From: RUG343 sp964486215
GTDB lineage: Bacteria > Bacillota_I > Bacilli_A > RF39 > UBA660
NCBI GenBank assembly: GCA_964486215.1
Contig: CAZALI010000017.1
Span: 1-26,213 of the forward strand
Direction: 5' to 3'
DNA length: 26,213 bases
Part shown: positions 16,235-23,268 of the stretch, one piece after another
Numbering within the stretch: the first letter of the stretch is position 1
How the letters are laid out: each line of letters begins with the position of its first letter
Translations under genes and position numbers: made by a program
Notes under the pieces: model-generated
What the model saw: only the letters and a program-made list of their open reading frames with translations
Told to the model about the DNA's origin: nothing
Databases searched by the model: none

Positions 16235-16311
16235 GCCCAGTTGGTGAAGTGGTTTAACACGCTGCCCTCTCAAGGCAGTATTCACGGGTCCGAAACCCGT
16301 ACTGGGTACCA
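16235..16311 (+). tRNA. tRNA-Glu (anticodon CUC)
   Basis: A complete cloverleaf. Acceptor arm GCCCAGT pairs with ACTGGGT (the first pair is G-U), the D arm contains GTGG, the anticodon stem CTGCC/GGCAG encloses loop CTCTCAA with anticodon CTC at its centre, and the T arm is ACGGG/CCCGT with loop TCCGAAA. The CCA end is encoded. CTC reads GAG, a minor codon in DNA this AT-rich, and implies that a second Glu tRNA with a U at the wobble position exists elsewhere. The G-U first pair and the TCCGAAA loop (usually TTCGAAT) are slightly unusual. Confidence 0.93.
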
Positions 16312-16320
16312 AAGATTATT

Positions 16321-16345
16321 AGTCAACGTTTGTTGACTTTTTTTT
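16321..16345 (+). terminator. Terminator after tRNA-Glu
   Basis: AGTCAAC (16321-16327) pairs with GTTGACT (16332-16338) around loop GTTT, followed by a run of T. Confidence 0.85.
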
Positions 16346-16360
16346 ATTTTGATATATACT
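16333..16360 (+). promoter_or_regulatory. Promoter nested in the tRNA terminator
   Basis: TTGACT (16333-16338) as -35 and TATACT (16355-16360) as -10 with a 16-bp spacer. The -35 box is part of the right arm of the tRNA terminator, and the start codon at 16383 follows at a suitable distance. Confidence 0.5.
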
Positions 16361-16382
16361 TTTATTAGATAATGGAGGACTT

Positions 16383-17777
16383 ATGAAGAGTAAATTATTA
16401 ATGCTAATATTAATTGTATTTCTTATCCCAATAAGTGTATTAGCTAAAGATAGTTGTAATAGTAATGACATAAGTATTTCTGATGTAAAATTATATAATG
16501 CTTCTGGTAATACATATGTACGGGAAGAAGCTGATTTTACTAATAATTCTATAGATGTTAGTGCTGCAGTTAATAAAGTAGGAGATTATATTCAATACAG
16601 AGTAGTAATTAGCAATGATTCTAATGAAAATTATATAATAAATAAGAATAGTGTTATTAATTCAAAATATATTGGATATAAAATATTTTTTCCAGATGGT
16701 TCTGATGTAGTGCCTGCTAAAAGTAGTAAAACTATTTATTTAAGAGTTAGTTATGATAGACCAGCTCCTAGTAGTGAATTTGAAAATGGATTGTTATCTC
16801 TTGATGATAATTTTACTTTTAAGTTACAAACAAAGACTAATATTTTGACTAATCCAGCAACTTATTTTAATTTAGTTTTAGTCATTGTTTTATTTGGATT
16901 AGTAATCGCAAGTATATTTGCTTCTAGAACATATAAGTTAAGACTTATATTATTGTTTACTAGTTTATCTATTATTCCGATGTTTGTATATGCAGTATGT
17001 AGTTTTGATATTAAAGTTAATTCTAATATTGTAGTTAGTGCTTGTGATGGTGCTTTAATGACTAATATAGGTTCATTTGATGATAATGGTGATGTTCCAT
17101 ATACGTGTGTAAATGTAGTACGTAAGAATTATGATGCTTATTTAGCCTTTCCATATGAAGATCCAAATGGTCGTTATATATCAATGTTTCTATTTACTTC
17201 AGCAGCACATAACGAAGATTTTTCCTTTAGATTATATAATAACGGTAATTTAATGTATGAATTTAATAAAGACAATTTACCTTATTCACTTTATCCTCTA
17301 TCAGAAGAAGATAGGTATTTTGATCCTTATAGTTTAATATTTAGTTCACCAAAATTTGAAGTACATGATGGTGATAATTGGACAACTGATTGTAGTAATT
17401 GTAATGATAGTAGTAGTAAAGTTAAATTAATTAGATTTAATACTTTAGATAAAAATGTTTCTATTAAGTCTTGGGTTGATCTTGATGGTTATGAAAATAT
17501 TTATAATCTTAAAAATTCGCTTAGAACTATAACTCCAGCTGATGATTTTCAGTGTTCTTCAAATAGTTCTGTAGAGAAGAGAAAACAATTAAGCTTAGCT
17601 AATAAGAATTTGATGGCAAGCCTTTTGCTTTCTAATCAAGTTACTAAATCTTATAAATTTTTAGGCTTTACTAATTGTCATATTTATGAAGATGGTAGAC
17701 ATAATGATTGTAGTGGTAATACTTACTATGCTAAAATTGTTGTTAATTGTAATAATGGTAACCATGATTTAGTTTAA
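16383..17777 (+). CDS. Surface protein with DUF11-like domain and mid-protein membrane helices
   Basis: 464 residues. A signal peptide (1-21, ending VLA before KD) leads to an outside domain; its KVGDYIQYRVVISNDSNENYII stretch recalls the DUF11-type beta-sandwich of cell-surface proteins. Two membrane helices (about 162-180 and 187-206) follow, then a second large outside domain of about 255 residues with several cysteine pairs (CNSND near the start; CSNCND; a late C...C) that could form disulfides. The function is not known. The ribosome site TGGAGGA and a promoter overlapping the tRNA terminator precede it, and a strong terminator ends it, so it is expressed alone. Confidence 0.72.
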   Translation: MKSKLLMLILIVFLIPISVLAKDSCNSNDISISDVKLYNASGNTYVREEADFTNNSIDVSAAVNKVGDYIQYRVVISNDSNENYIINKNSVINSKYIGYKIFFPDGSDVVPAKSSKTIYLRVSYDRPAPSSEFENGLLSLDDNFTFKLQTKTNILTNPATYFNLVLVIVLFGLVIASIFASRTYKLRLILLFTSLSIIPMFVYAVCSFDIKVNSNIVVSACDGALMTNIGSFDDNGDVPYTCVNVVRKNYDAYLAFPYEDPNGRYISMFLFTSAAHNEDFSFRLYNNGNLMYEFNKDNLPYSLYPLSEEDRYFDPYSLIFSSPKFEVHDGDNWTTDCSNCNDSSSKVKLIRFNTLDKNVSIKSWVDLDGYENIYNLKNSLRTITPADDFQCSSNSSVEKRKQLSLANKNLMASLLLSNQVTKSYKFLGFTNCHIYEDGRHNDCSGNTYYAKIVVNCNNGNHDLV

Positions 17778-17799
17778 GAGATTTTTATCTCTTTTTTTT
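17776..17799 (+). terminator. Terminator after the surface protein gene
   Basis: AAGAGAT (17776-17782) and ATCTCTT (17787-17793) with a TTTT loop and eight-base T tail. The left arm shares bases with the stop codon. Confidence 0.85.
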
Positions 17800-17832
17800 G
17801 TGTTAACTTAGTGTCTTTTAATTCTTATATTC

Positions 17833-17861
17833 TTGTAAAAAAGAGACAAATATACTAGAAT
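17833..17861 (+). promoter_or_regulatory. Candidate promoter for the gene at 17885
   Basis: TTGTAA (17833-17838) and TAGAAT (17856-17861) with a 17-bp spacer; both differ from consensus, and other AT-rich boxes nearby could serve instead. Confidence 0.4.
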
Positions 17862-17884
17862 TATATATAGTAGGAGTTGGTTAG

Positions 17885-18748
17885 ATGAATACTAATAATT
17901 CTAATAATACCGAAGTTAAGTCTCAGAATGGTGAAAATGTACAGAATTACGATACACCAGTACTTCAACAGTTACCTAGTACACCAGTTGGGCCTACTAC
18001 TGTAGTATATAAAGTTAAAAATAGAGCTACACCTTTACTTTTATTGGTTATAGTATTATTATTTGGTGCTTGTTATTACATGAATTATACTACTAATCAA
18101 AAGATATATTATTACGAACATAAATATAGTCCTATTAATACTACAAAGAGTGTAGATTTAGAACTTAATTCTTATTTAGTAAAAGATTTATATAATACTA
18201 TTAAAACTGATATTAAAGAAGATGTAGCTGATCCATACTTTGATAATCAAATGAAATTATATTTAGCTTATAGAAATATTGCGAATGGTTCAATTTTTAA
18301 TTCTAATTGTAATATGTTTAATAATACTTCTATGCAATCAATTACTTGTGTAGAAAGTGGTGATTTTACACCTAAAGCTTTTAAAATAGATACTATTACT
18401 AATAGTATTAATAGATTATTTGGAGAAACTTCTGGTATACATTATGAGAATATTCAATTAGGACATAGTTGTTTAGGTGGTTATCAATATATACCAGGAA
18501 GAGATGAATTTGTACAAGGTAATTGTACAGTACAAAGTAGTATTATTTATACTGCAGATAAGCAATTAGTTAAAGCTACTAGTACTGGTAGTCAAATTGT
18601 TTTGGAAGAGAAAGTTTTATATTCTAATCCTACTGGTGGAGCAGTACCTGATGTTTTAAAGAGTGGTATATATCATCATACTTTTAGATTGGATAAGAAT
18701 TATAATTATATATATGAGAATAAAGAATTAGTAGAGGAGAGAGGATAA
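17885..18748 (+). CDS. Single-pass membrane protein with Asn-rich N-terminus
   Basis: 287 residues. The first 48 are polar and disordered, rich in Asn, Pro and Thr; residues about 50-68 are the only membrane helix; the C-terminal 215 residues are outside the cell if the basic residues before the helix stay inside. The outer part holds cysteines at C142, C155, C195 and C212 in short contexts (NSNCNMF, ITCVES, HSCLGG, GNCTVQ), likely two disulfides. I do not recognise the family. It is followed after two bases by a metallo-beta-lactamase-fold gene, so the two are probably cotranscribed. Confidence 0.68.
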   Translation: MNTNNSNNTEVKSQNGENVQNYDTPVLQQLPSTPVGPTTVVYKVKNRATPLLLLVIVLLFGACYYMNYTTNQKIYYYEHKYSPINTTKSVDLELNSYLVKDLYNTIKTDIKEDVADPYFDNQMKLYLAYRNIANGSIFNSNCNMFNNTSMQSITCVESGDFTPKAFKIDTITNSINRLFGETSGIHYENIQLGHSCLGGYQYIPGRDEFVQGNCTVQSSIIYTADKQLVKATSTGSQIVLEEKVLYSNPTGGAVPDVLKSGIYHHTFRLDKNYNYIYENKELVEERG

Positions 18749-18750
18749 TA

Positions 18751-19278
18751 ATGGACGTTACTAGAGTAGTTACTGGCCTTTTAGATGAAAACTGTTATAT
18801 ACTGAAGAAAAATAATAAAGTTATTATTGTTGATCCTGGAGATGACTATAATAAAATAAAAGCAGTTATTGGTGATGATAAAGTACTTGGTATTTTAATA
18901 ACACATAGTCATTTTGATCATGTAGGAGCTCTTAGAAATTTCTTAGTAAAAAAGAGTATTAGAATATTTAAGAAGAGTAATCTTGAAGATAATAAAAGTT
19001 ATGAATTAGGAGATTTTAAATTTAAATGTTTATTTACTCCTGGACATTCTAGTGATTCAGTTAGTTTTTACTTTCCAGATGATAAAGTTATGTTTGTAGG
19101 AGACTTTATATTTAAAGGTAGTATAGGTAGATGTGATTTACCTACTGGATCTACCATTGATATGAATAATTCTATTGCGAGAATAATGCAGTATGATGAT
19201 GATATAACTTTATATACTGGTCATTATGATATTACTAATTTAGGTGATGAAAAGAAAAATAATCCATATTTAAAATAG
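18751..19278 (+). CDS. MBL-fold metallohydrolase, glyoxalase II-like
   Basis: 175 residues, a compact member of the metallo-beta-lactamase superfamily. The metal-binding motif THSHFDH (51-57; H52, H54, D56, H57) is followed by H99 in TPGHSSDS, D118 in FVGDFIFKGSIGRCDLPTGS and H158 in TGHYD, giving all ligands of a two-metal centre. The GSIGRxDLPTG segment is typical of the short hydroxyacylglutathione-hydrolase-like subgroup (YcbL type). These hydrolyse thioesters such as acylated glutathione or a related thiol; the substrate here is not known, as Firmicutes often lack glutathione. Confidence 0.88.
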   Translation: MDVTRVVTGLLDENCYILKKNNKVIIVDPGDDYNKIKAVIGDDKVLGILITHSHFDHVGALRNFLVKKSIRIFKKSNLEDNKSYELGDFKFKCLFTPGHSSDSVSFYFPDDKVMFVGDFIFKGSIGRCDLPTGSTIDMNNSIARIMQYDDDITLYTGHYDITNLGDEKKNNPYLK

Positions 19279-19289
19279 GATTATTTTTT
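19258..19289 (+). terminator. Terminator after the MBL-fold gene
   Basis: AATAATCC (19258-19265) pairs with GGATTATT (19278-19285), followed by T bases to 19289. It overlaps the end of the coding sequence. Confidence 0.75.
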
Positions 19290-19301
19290 ATTTTATCGTA
19301 C

Positions 19302-19330
19302 TTGAAATAGATTTTCTTCTTTGCTATAAT
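19302..19330 (+). promoter_or_regulatory. Sigma-A promoter for the gene at 19354
   Basis: TTGAAA (19302-19307), 17-bp spacer, TATAAT (19325-19330), also with a TG extension (TGCTATAAT). A near-consensus promoter 23 bp before the start codon, with the purine-rich ribosome site GGGGGAG between. Confidence 0.8.
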
Positions 19331-19353
19331 ATTTAGTCAATGGGGGAGTAGGT

Positions 19354-19662
19354 ATGAAAGTTTGGACTAAAGTACGTTTAACTGATTATAATAAAACAGT
19401 AGAGACTGTTAGTAAGAGTTTAACTAACTATTTATATGGATATGGACCTATCGATGATCTATGCAAGAAATATAAGATTAATGAGAACGATAGACATATA
19501 CTTGATCAATATAGTGCCAATAGAATTGCAGGAATACTTATGTTATACCTAGCTAGAGATACTGATAGAATTAATGATATAGTAAATAAATATAATATAC
19601 CTGATGGGGTAGTGAAGGAGCTAGTTCCAGAGATAGAAGGTTATGTAACAAAAAAGTCTTAG
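19354..19662 (+). CDS. Small helical protein of unknown function
   Basis: 102 residues, cytosolic. Predicted mostly alpha-helical: VETVSKSLTNYLYGYGPIDD, then NENDRHILDQYSANRIAGIL and a final helix. Not recognised. It has a strong promoter and ribosome site and its own terminator, which also ends the converging DUF4044 gene, so it is a well-defined single-gene unit. Confidence 0.7.
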   Translation: MKVWTKVRLTDYNKTVETVSKSLTNYLYGYGPIDDLCKKYKINENDRHILDQYSANRIAGILMLYLARDTDRINDIVNKYNIPDGVVKELVPEIEGYVTKKS

Positions 19663-19678
19663 AAAACTAAGACTTTTT
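19651..19678. terminator. Bidirectional terminator
   Basis: A perfect 12-bp stem, AAAAAGTCTTAG (19651-19662) against its complement (19667-19678), with an AAAA loop. It serves the plus-strand small gene and the minus-strand DUF4044 gene, whose stop codon abuts it. Confidence 0.9.
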
Positions 19679-19769
19679 ATATTATAACGGCAAATATCAT
19701 TCCAAACATACCAACAAGCATAGCTATAATAATAATCCAATAAACTATTTTTTGAATAGTTTTATTCAT
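19677..19769 (-). CDS. DUF4044-like small membrane peptide
   Basis: A 30-residue frame on the minus strand: a basic start MNKTIQKIVYW followed by one hydrophobic helix (IIIIAMLVGMFGMIFAVII). GAGGTGATAAA lies at the proper distance before its ATG, and a TTTACA/TATAAT promoter with a 17-bp spacer lies upstream, so it is very probably expressed. The size and the pattern (short basic head, single helix) match the DUF4044 micro-proteins of Bacilli, whose function is unknown. It converges on the small gene at 19354 and is divergent from the XRE regulator. Confidence 0.75.
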   Translation of the reverse strand: MNKTIQKIVYWIIIIAMLVGMFGMIFAVII

Positions 19770-19787
19770 TTTATCACCTCAATTAAT

Positions 19788-19816
19788 ATTATATAATATT
19801 ATTATGATGATGTAAA
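19788..19816 (-). promoter_or_regulatory. Sigma-A promoter of the DUF4044 gene
   Basis: On the minus strand TTTACA (complement of 19811-19816), 17-bp spacer, perfect TATAAT (complement of 19788-19793). Confidence 0.75.
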
Positions 19817-19871
19817 TTAAATGACTTTTATATTTCAACACTAATTTGTATAAAAATATGTCAATTTACAC

Positions 19872-19900
19872 TTGATTATTTTTAGTAGAATATTTATAAT
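19872..19900 (+). promoter_or_regulatory. Sigma-A promoter of the XRE gene
   Basis: TTGATT (19872-19877), 17-bp spacer, perfect TATAAT (19895-19900), 24 bp before the start codon. AATTTACA at 19863-19870, just upstream, is the inverse of TGTAAATT at 19811-19818 over the opposite promoter. Confidence 0.75.
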
Positions 19901-19923
19901 TATAGTATAAGGTGGGTGATAGA

Positions 19924-20691
19924 ATGAAGGAATTAAATGATGTTCTTTCAGAGCTTGGAATTAGTAAAGTAAGACTAGCTAAATACTTAGGTGTTTCACG
20001 TCAAATGTTGTATAATTATTTGGCTTTAGGAGATATAAATAAATGGCCTAAAGAGAAAGCTGCTAAGTTATTTAGTTTATTAAATGCTGATAGTATTGAA
20101 GACCTTTCCAAGAAAGAAATAACTGGTGAATATATTATCGAGGTAGAGAATAGACTTAACGAAGGAGTTAAGGATAGTAGCGATAGAGAATGTGTTTCTG
20201 ATTTAAAAGGATTTAATAAGAAAGAACAAGATTTAATTGCTGATATAATTAATTTAATGAAAGAAAAACTTAGTAATGATAAGACTAAAGTTTCATATAA
20301 TACATATGTATATTTATATAATTTCTTAAATTCTATGGAGACTAATGAAGAGTTAAGATATGTATTAGCATATTTCTCTAAGTCACTAGGATTTACTGAT
20401 CCAATGGAATTTGCTTTTAATGAAGACAAACAATTTATATTTGAAAGTATAATCTTTAGTGCTATTACTTTATATAATGCTGGTGGAGCTTCTAAGTCTA
20501 AACTTATTTCTAGTCATGAGAAGTTTGTTCAAGATATAGAGAAAAAGAATGAAGAGAAGTTATCACGTACAGAAGAATTAAATGTTACTAAAGTACAAGC
20601 TTTGAAAGAATTAGGATATACTGAAATAAATGAAGATAACGCTCACGAAGTACTTGAAAAGATGGCTGAAATTGAATCAAGAAAAGTTTAA
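19924..20691 (+). CDS. XRE-family helix-turn-helix regulator
   Basis: 255 residues from ATG 19924 with AAGGTGGGTGAT upstream; a GTG 12 bases earlier lies within the ribosome site. Residues about 3-60 are an XRE-type DNA-binding domain: LSELGISKVRLAKYLGVSRQ, then LYNYLALGDINKWPKEKAAKLF. The remainder (about 70-255) is helical with a charged, coiled-coil-like end (HEKFVQDIEKKNEEKLSRTEE), likely for dimerisation or partner binding. It may control itself and the divergent DUF4044 gene through the inverted octamers between them. It is the last plus-strand gene before the replication terminus. Confidence 0.8.
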   Translation: MKELNDVLSELGISKVRLAKYLGVSRQMLYNYLALGDINKWPKEKAAKLFSLLNADSIEDLSKKEITGEYIIEVENRLNEGVKDSSDRECVSDLKGFNKKEQDLIADIINLMKEKLSNDKTKVSYNTYVYLYNFLNSMETNEELRYVLAYFSKSLGFTDPMEFAFNEDKQFIFESIIFSAITLYNAGGASKSKLISSHEKFVQDIEKKNEEKLSRTEELNVTKVQALKELGYTEINEDNAHEVLEKMAEIESRKV

Positions 20692-20704
20692 CTTTTCTTT
20701 TTTT
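20681..20704 (+). terminator. Terminator after the XRE gene
   Basis: GAAAAGT (20681-20687) and ACTTTTC (20691-20697) around a TTA loop, then a seven-base T-run. The stem overlaps the last codons. Confidence 0.75.
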
Positions 20705-20711
20705 ATGTCTA

Positions 20712-20727
20712 CTACTCTATAGAGTAG
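20712..20727. repeat. Perfect 16-bp palindrome near the terminus
   Basis: CTACTCTATAGAGTAG is fully self-complementary. It lies in the 460-bp stretch without genes, 160 bp before the dif-like site. Role unknown; it could be a protein-binding site. Confidence 0.7.
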
Positions 20728-20784
20728 GTTAGATATATATATTTATTAATTTAATTTGTATTGTTATGTAGTAGAAGTAAAATA

Positions 20785-20810
20785 AAAAAGATTATTAATA
20801 TAATCTTTTT
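20785..20810. terminator. Bidirectional hairpin with A/T tails
   Basis: AAAAAGATTAT (20785-20795) and ATAATCTTTTT (20800-20810) form a perfect 11-bp stem with loop TAAT. With its A and T ends it looks like a two-way terminator, perhaps a barrier to transcription entering the dif region from either side. Confidence 0.65.
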
Positions 20811-20884
20811 ATTTATTTGTTTATATATCATAGATAGAGTGTAGTTATATTAATAAGATATCATATCTATTCAAAGAGAAACTA

Positions 20885-20912
20885 ACTTCCTATAATTGAT
20901 ATTATGTTAACT
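20885..20912. other. dif: Chromosome dimer resolution site dif
   Basis: The 28 bases read as left arm ACTTCCTATAA, centre TTGATA, right arm TTATGTTAACT. They match the Bacillus subtilis dif sequence, as I recall it, at 24 of 28 positions, including the whole outer left arm and most of the right arm. The 11-6-11 design is that of a XerC/XerD site, where the two recombinases resolve chromosome dimers after replication. Its position between converging gene sets, in a non-coding AT-rich stretch near a xerD gene, supports it. The rest of the 20705-21165 gap holds only hairpins and low-complexity DNA. Confidence 0.88.
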
Positions 20913-20973
20913 TGTACAATCTTTTTGTTGATATTACTACGTTTTAGTGAACTATAGTTAATTGCATTTTTTG

Positions 20974-21001
20974 TCTCTCTTCTTCCTCTTCTCTCTTCTT
21001 T
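20974..21001. repeat. 28-base pyrimidine-only tract
   Basis: An unbroken run of C and T, mostly TCT and TTC steps, between dif and the end of deoB; pure purine on the minus strand. It is unlike the AT-mixed DNA around it. Such tracts can form triplexes or slow polymerases; function here unknown. Confidence 0.7.
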
Positions 21002-21064
21002 AATAAAATTAAATTTTAAATTCAGGAAAATTTTTTTCTTTAAAAAATATTTTTCTATTTATAA

Positions 21065-21156
21065 CCTTATTATATTTAATATAAGGTATATATATTATAA
21101 CCTTATTAATATATAAATAAGGATAGTATTATAACCTTATTATATATAATATAAGG
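21065..21156. repeat. Three tandem CCTTAT...ATAAGG inverted repeats
   Basis: Three copies, at 21065-21086, 21101-21122 and 21135-21156, each 22 bp with CCTTAT and ATAAGG ends around an AT-only centre. They start 36 and 34 bp apart, and each is preceded by TATAA. They lie just past the deoB stop codon. They lack clear T-runs, so they are not ordinary terminators, though they could stabilise the deoB mRNA end or bind a protein near the terminus. Confidence 0.75.
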
Positions 21157-21165
21157 ATATATATA

Positions 21166-22335
21166 TTATTGTAGCTTATCTAGGAAACTATCACCTATTT
21201 CTGGTTTATCTACTTTGAAGTTGTCGGCGATAGTAGCAGCTATGTCTGCAAGAGATTCTCTTTCATCTAGACGTTTTGGTTCTTTGAAGTTACGTGAATA
21301 TAGTATTAATGGTACATTTTCTCTTGTATGACCAATTTCGGTAAATGTAGGATCACATCCATGGTCAGCTGTGATTATTAGTAAGTCATCTAGGTTTAGT
21401 TTATTTAATAGTATTGGTATATCTATATCTAACTCTTCTATAGCTTTAGAGTATCCTTCCCCATCTTTATTATGACCATATAATTCATCAAAATCATTTA
21501 AATTTAGTAAACATAATCCAGTAAAGTCTTTATCCATAATATCAATTAGTTTATTGATACCTTCATTATTTGATAGGGACTTAATACTTTTTGTTATACC
21601 ATTATTAGCAAATATATCGTTTACCTTCCCCATTCCAATAACACTTAGTTTATTTTCTTCTAATGTATTTAAAATACTTTTATGATTTGGTGTAATAGTG
21701 TATTCTTTTTTAGCATTATTTATAAATCTATATGTTTTAGAATTAGTACCAGTAAATGGTCTAGCAATTATTCTTGATATTCTAATACCTTCTTTTAGAG
21801 TAATAGCTCTTATTCTTTCACAGTACTGATATAGAGCATTTAGAGGTATAACATCTTCATGAGCAGCTACTTGGAGGTTAGAATCTCCTGAAGTATAAAT
21901 AATTAGTGATCCATAATTTCTTTCAGCATCACCTAAATCTTTTATTATAGAGTCATCTGTACAACATAGATTACCTATTATTCTTCTACCTGTTAGACGA
22001 CTAATATCCTTTAAAAGCTCAATATCAAAGGCTTTTGGGAACGTTTCAAAAGCTACCTCATTAGGTATACCTACTATCTCATAATGTCCACTTAAGGAGT
22101 CTATTCCACTATTTTTGGGATGACATATAGTATAATATGCTTCAGTATTATCATCTTCAGTCATATTAATTGTATCTAGGAAGCCTATTTTCTTTAAATT
22201 AGGTATAAATGGTTCATACTGATCATTTATATGCCCTAGTGTATTAGCTCCAGTACTATTGTATTTATAAGCATCTTTAGCTTCCCCTACTCCTAGAGAA
22301 TCTAATATTATTAAGAAAATTCTTTTAAATTGCAT
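21166..22335 (-). CDS. deoB: Phosphopentomutase DeoB
   Basis: 389 residues, normal length. The metal ligands of the alkaline-phosphatase-like core are kept: D12 in IILDSLGVGEAKDA, the D and H in NLNDFDELYGHNKD, and ADHGCDP with IGHTRE. DeoB interconverts ribose 1-phosphate and ribose 5-phosphate (and the deoxy forms), linking nucleoside breakdown to sugar metabolism in the cytosol. Unusual: the phosphate-accepting segment, normally like DTxTGHWE, reads DSLSGHYE (79-86), so the expected Thr is Ser82. The start has AGGAGG and lies two bases after the xerD stop, so the two are one operon, as in Bacillus. Confidence 0.93.
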   Translation of the reverse strand: MQFKRIFLIILDSLGVGEAKDAYKYNSTGANTLGHINDQYEPFIPNLKKIGFLDTINMTEDDNTEAYYTICHPKNSGIDSLSGHYEIVGIPNEVAFETFPKAFDIELLKDISRLTGRRIIGNLCCTDDSIIKDLGDAERNYGSLIIYTSGDSNLQVAAHEDVIPLNALYQYCERIRAITLKEGIRISRIIARPFTGTNSKTYRFINNAKKEYTITPNHKSILNTLEENKLSVIGMGKVNDIFANNGITKSIKSLSNNEGINKLIDIMDKDFTGLCLLNLNDFDELYGHNKDGEGYSKAIEELDIDIPILLNKLNLDDLLIITADHGCDPTFTEIGHTRENVPLILYSRNFKEPKRLDERESLADIAATIADNFKVDKPEIGDSFLDKLQ

Positions 22336-22337
22336 AG

Positions 22338-23228
22338 TTAATCCTCCTTATTACGTGGATGGTAGTTTTCATATTCTTTTTTAACGTTTTCATCGTTTAT
22401 TTCAGTATAAATTCTAGTAGTTGATATATCTGAGTGACCTAGCATTTCTTGTACACTACGAAGGTCTGCTCCCCCATTAATTAAATGAGTAGCGAATGAA
22501 TGTCTTAATGTGTGAGGTGATGCATTTTCATTTAAACCTTTTTCATGTAGTAATTTCTTTAATATTTTGAAAAATCCTTGTCTAGATATAGCTTTACCAT
22601 GATTATTTAGAAATAATTTATCATTTTTACCACTAATTAATAGTTCATTTCTGTGTTCTAAATACATTTTTATGTACTTACAAGCATAATCTCCAATAGG
22701 AACTATTCTTTCTTTAGAACCTTTACCCATTACTTTTAGACTACCTTCTAATAGATCTATGTCATTTAACTTTAAACTAGTTAATTCTGATACTCTTAGT
22801 CCTGTTGCATACATTAATTCTAACATAGCTTTGTTTCTATAGGCAAATGCATCTGTTAATTCTATATCTAGTAATGTATCTACATCTTCAACACTTAATA
22901 CTTGTGGTAGAGCTTTTCTAGTTTTAGGACGAGTAATAAACTCTGATATATCATCAGATACTATATTTTCTTTATATAAGTACATGTGAAAGTTTTTTAT
23001 AACAGTTAAGTTATGAGCAAGAGTTGTTACTTCATCATTTGATCTAGATTTAATAAAGGCTTTTATATCATTAGAGTCAATACTATTAACATTAGTAATA
23101 TGCTTTTTATTTAGAAATTCTTTATATACTTCTAAGTCATTTTTATATGATTCTTTAGTACGATCAGATAGACCTTTTTCAAATACTATGTAGTTTAAAT
23201 AATCATCAATTGCTTCTTCTATACTCAT
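22338..23228 (-). CDS. xerD: Tyrosine recombinase XerD (XerC/D family)
   Basis: 296 residues, the usual Xer length. The N-terminal SAM-like DNA-binding domain (about 1-95) has IDDYLNYIVFEKGLSDRTKESY. The catalytic domain has R145 (ATGLRVSEL), K169 (MGKGSKER), H239 and R242 (HTLRHSFATHLINGG), H265 (MLGHSDIS) and the nucleophile Y274 (TTRIYTEI). Together with a partner it recombines dif to separate chromosome dimers; a matching dif-like site lies 1.4 kb away. XerD is preferred over XerC because of the xerD-deoB order known in Bacillus. An AGAGTGAT site precedes the ATG. Confidence 0.9.
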   Translation of the reverse strand: MSIEEAIDDYLNYIVFEKGLSDRTKESYKNDLEVYKEFLNKKHITNVNSIDSNDIKAFIKSRSNDEVTTLAHNLTVIKNFHMYLYKENIVSDDISEFITRPKTRKALPQVLSVEDVDTLLDIELTDAFAYRNKAMLELMYATGLRVSELTSLKLNDIDLLEGSLKVMGKGSKERIVPIGDYACKYIKMYLEHRNELLISGKNDKLFLNNHGKAISRQGFFKILKKLLHEKGLNENASPHTLRHSFATHLINGGADLRSVQEMLGHSDISTTRIYTEINDENVKKEYENYHPRNKED

Positions 23229-23248
23229 ATAATCACTCTCACATATAT

Positions 23249-23254
23249 ATTATA
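23249..23254 (-). promoter_or_regulatory. Candidate -10 box of the xerD-deoB operon
   Basis: TATAAT on the minus strand, about 20 bp before the xerD start codon. A matching -35 is poor. Confidence 0.45.
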
Positions 23255-23268
23255 CACTATAAATATAA

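Noticed and set aside
20016..20429. 137-residue minus-strand frame inside the XRE gene
   Set aside because: It is the complement of a well-supported gene with its own promoter and ribosome site.
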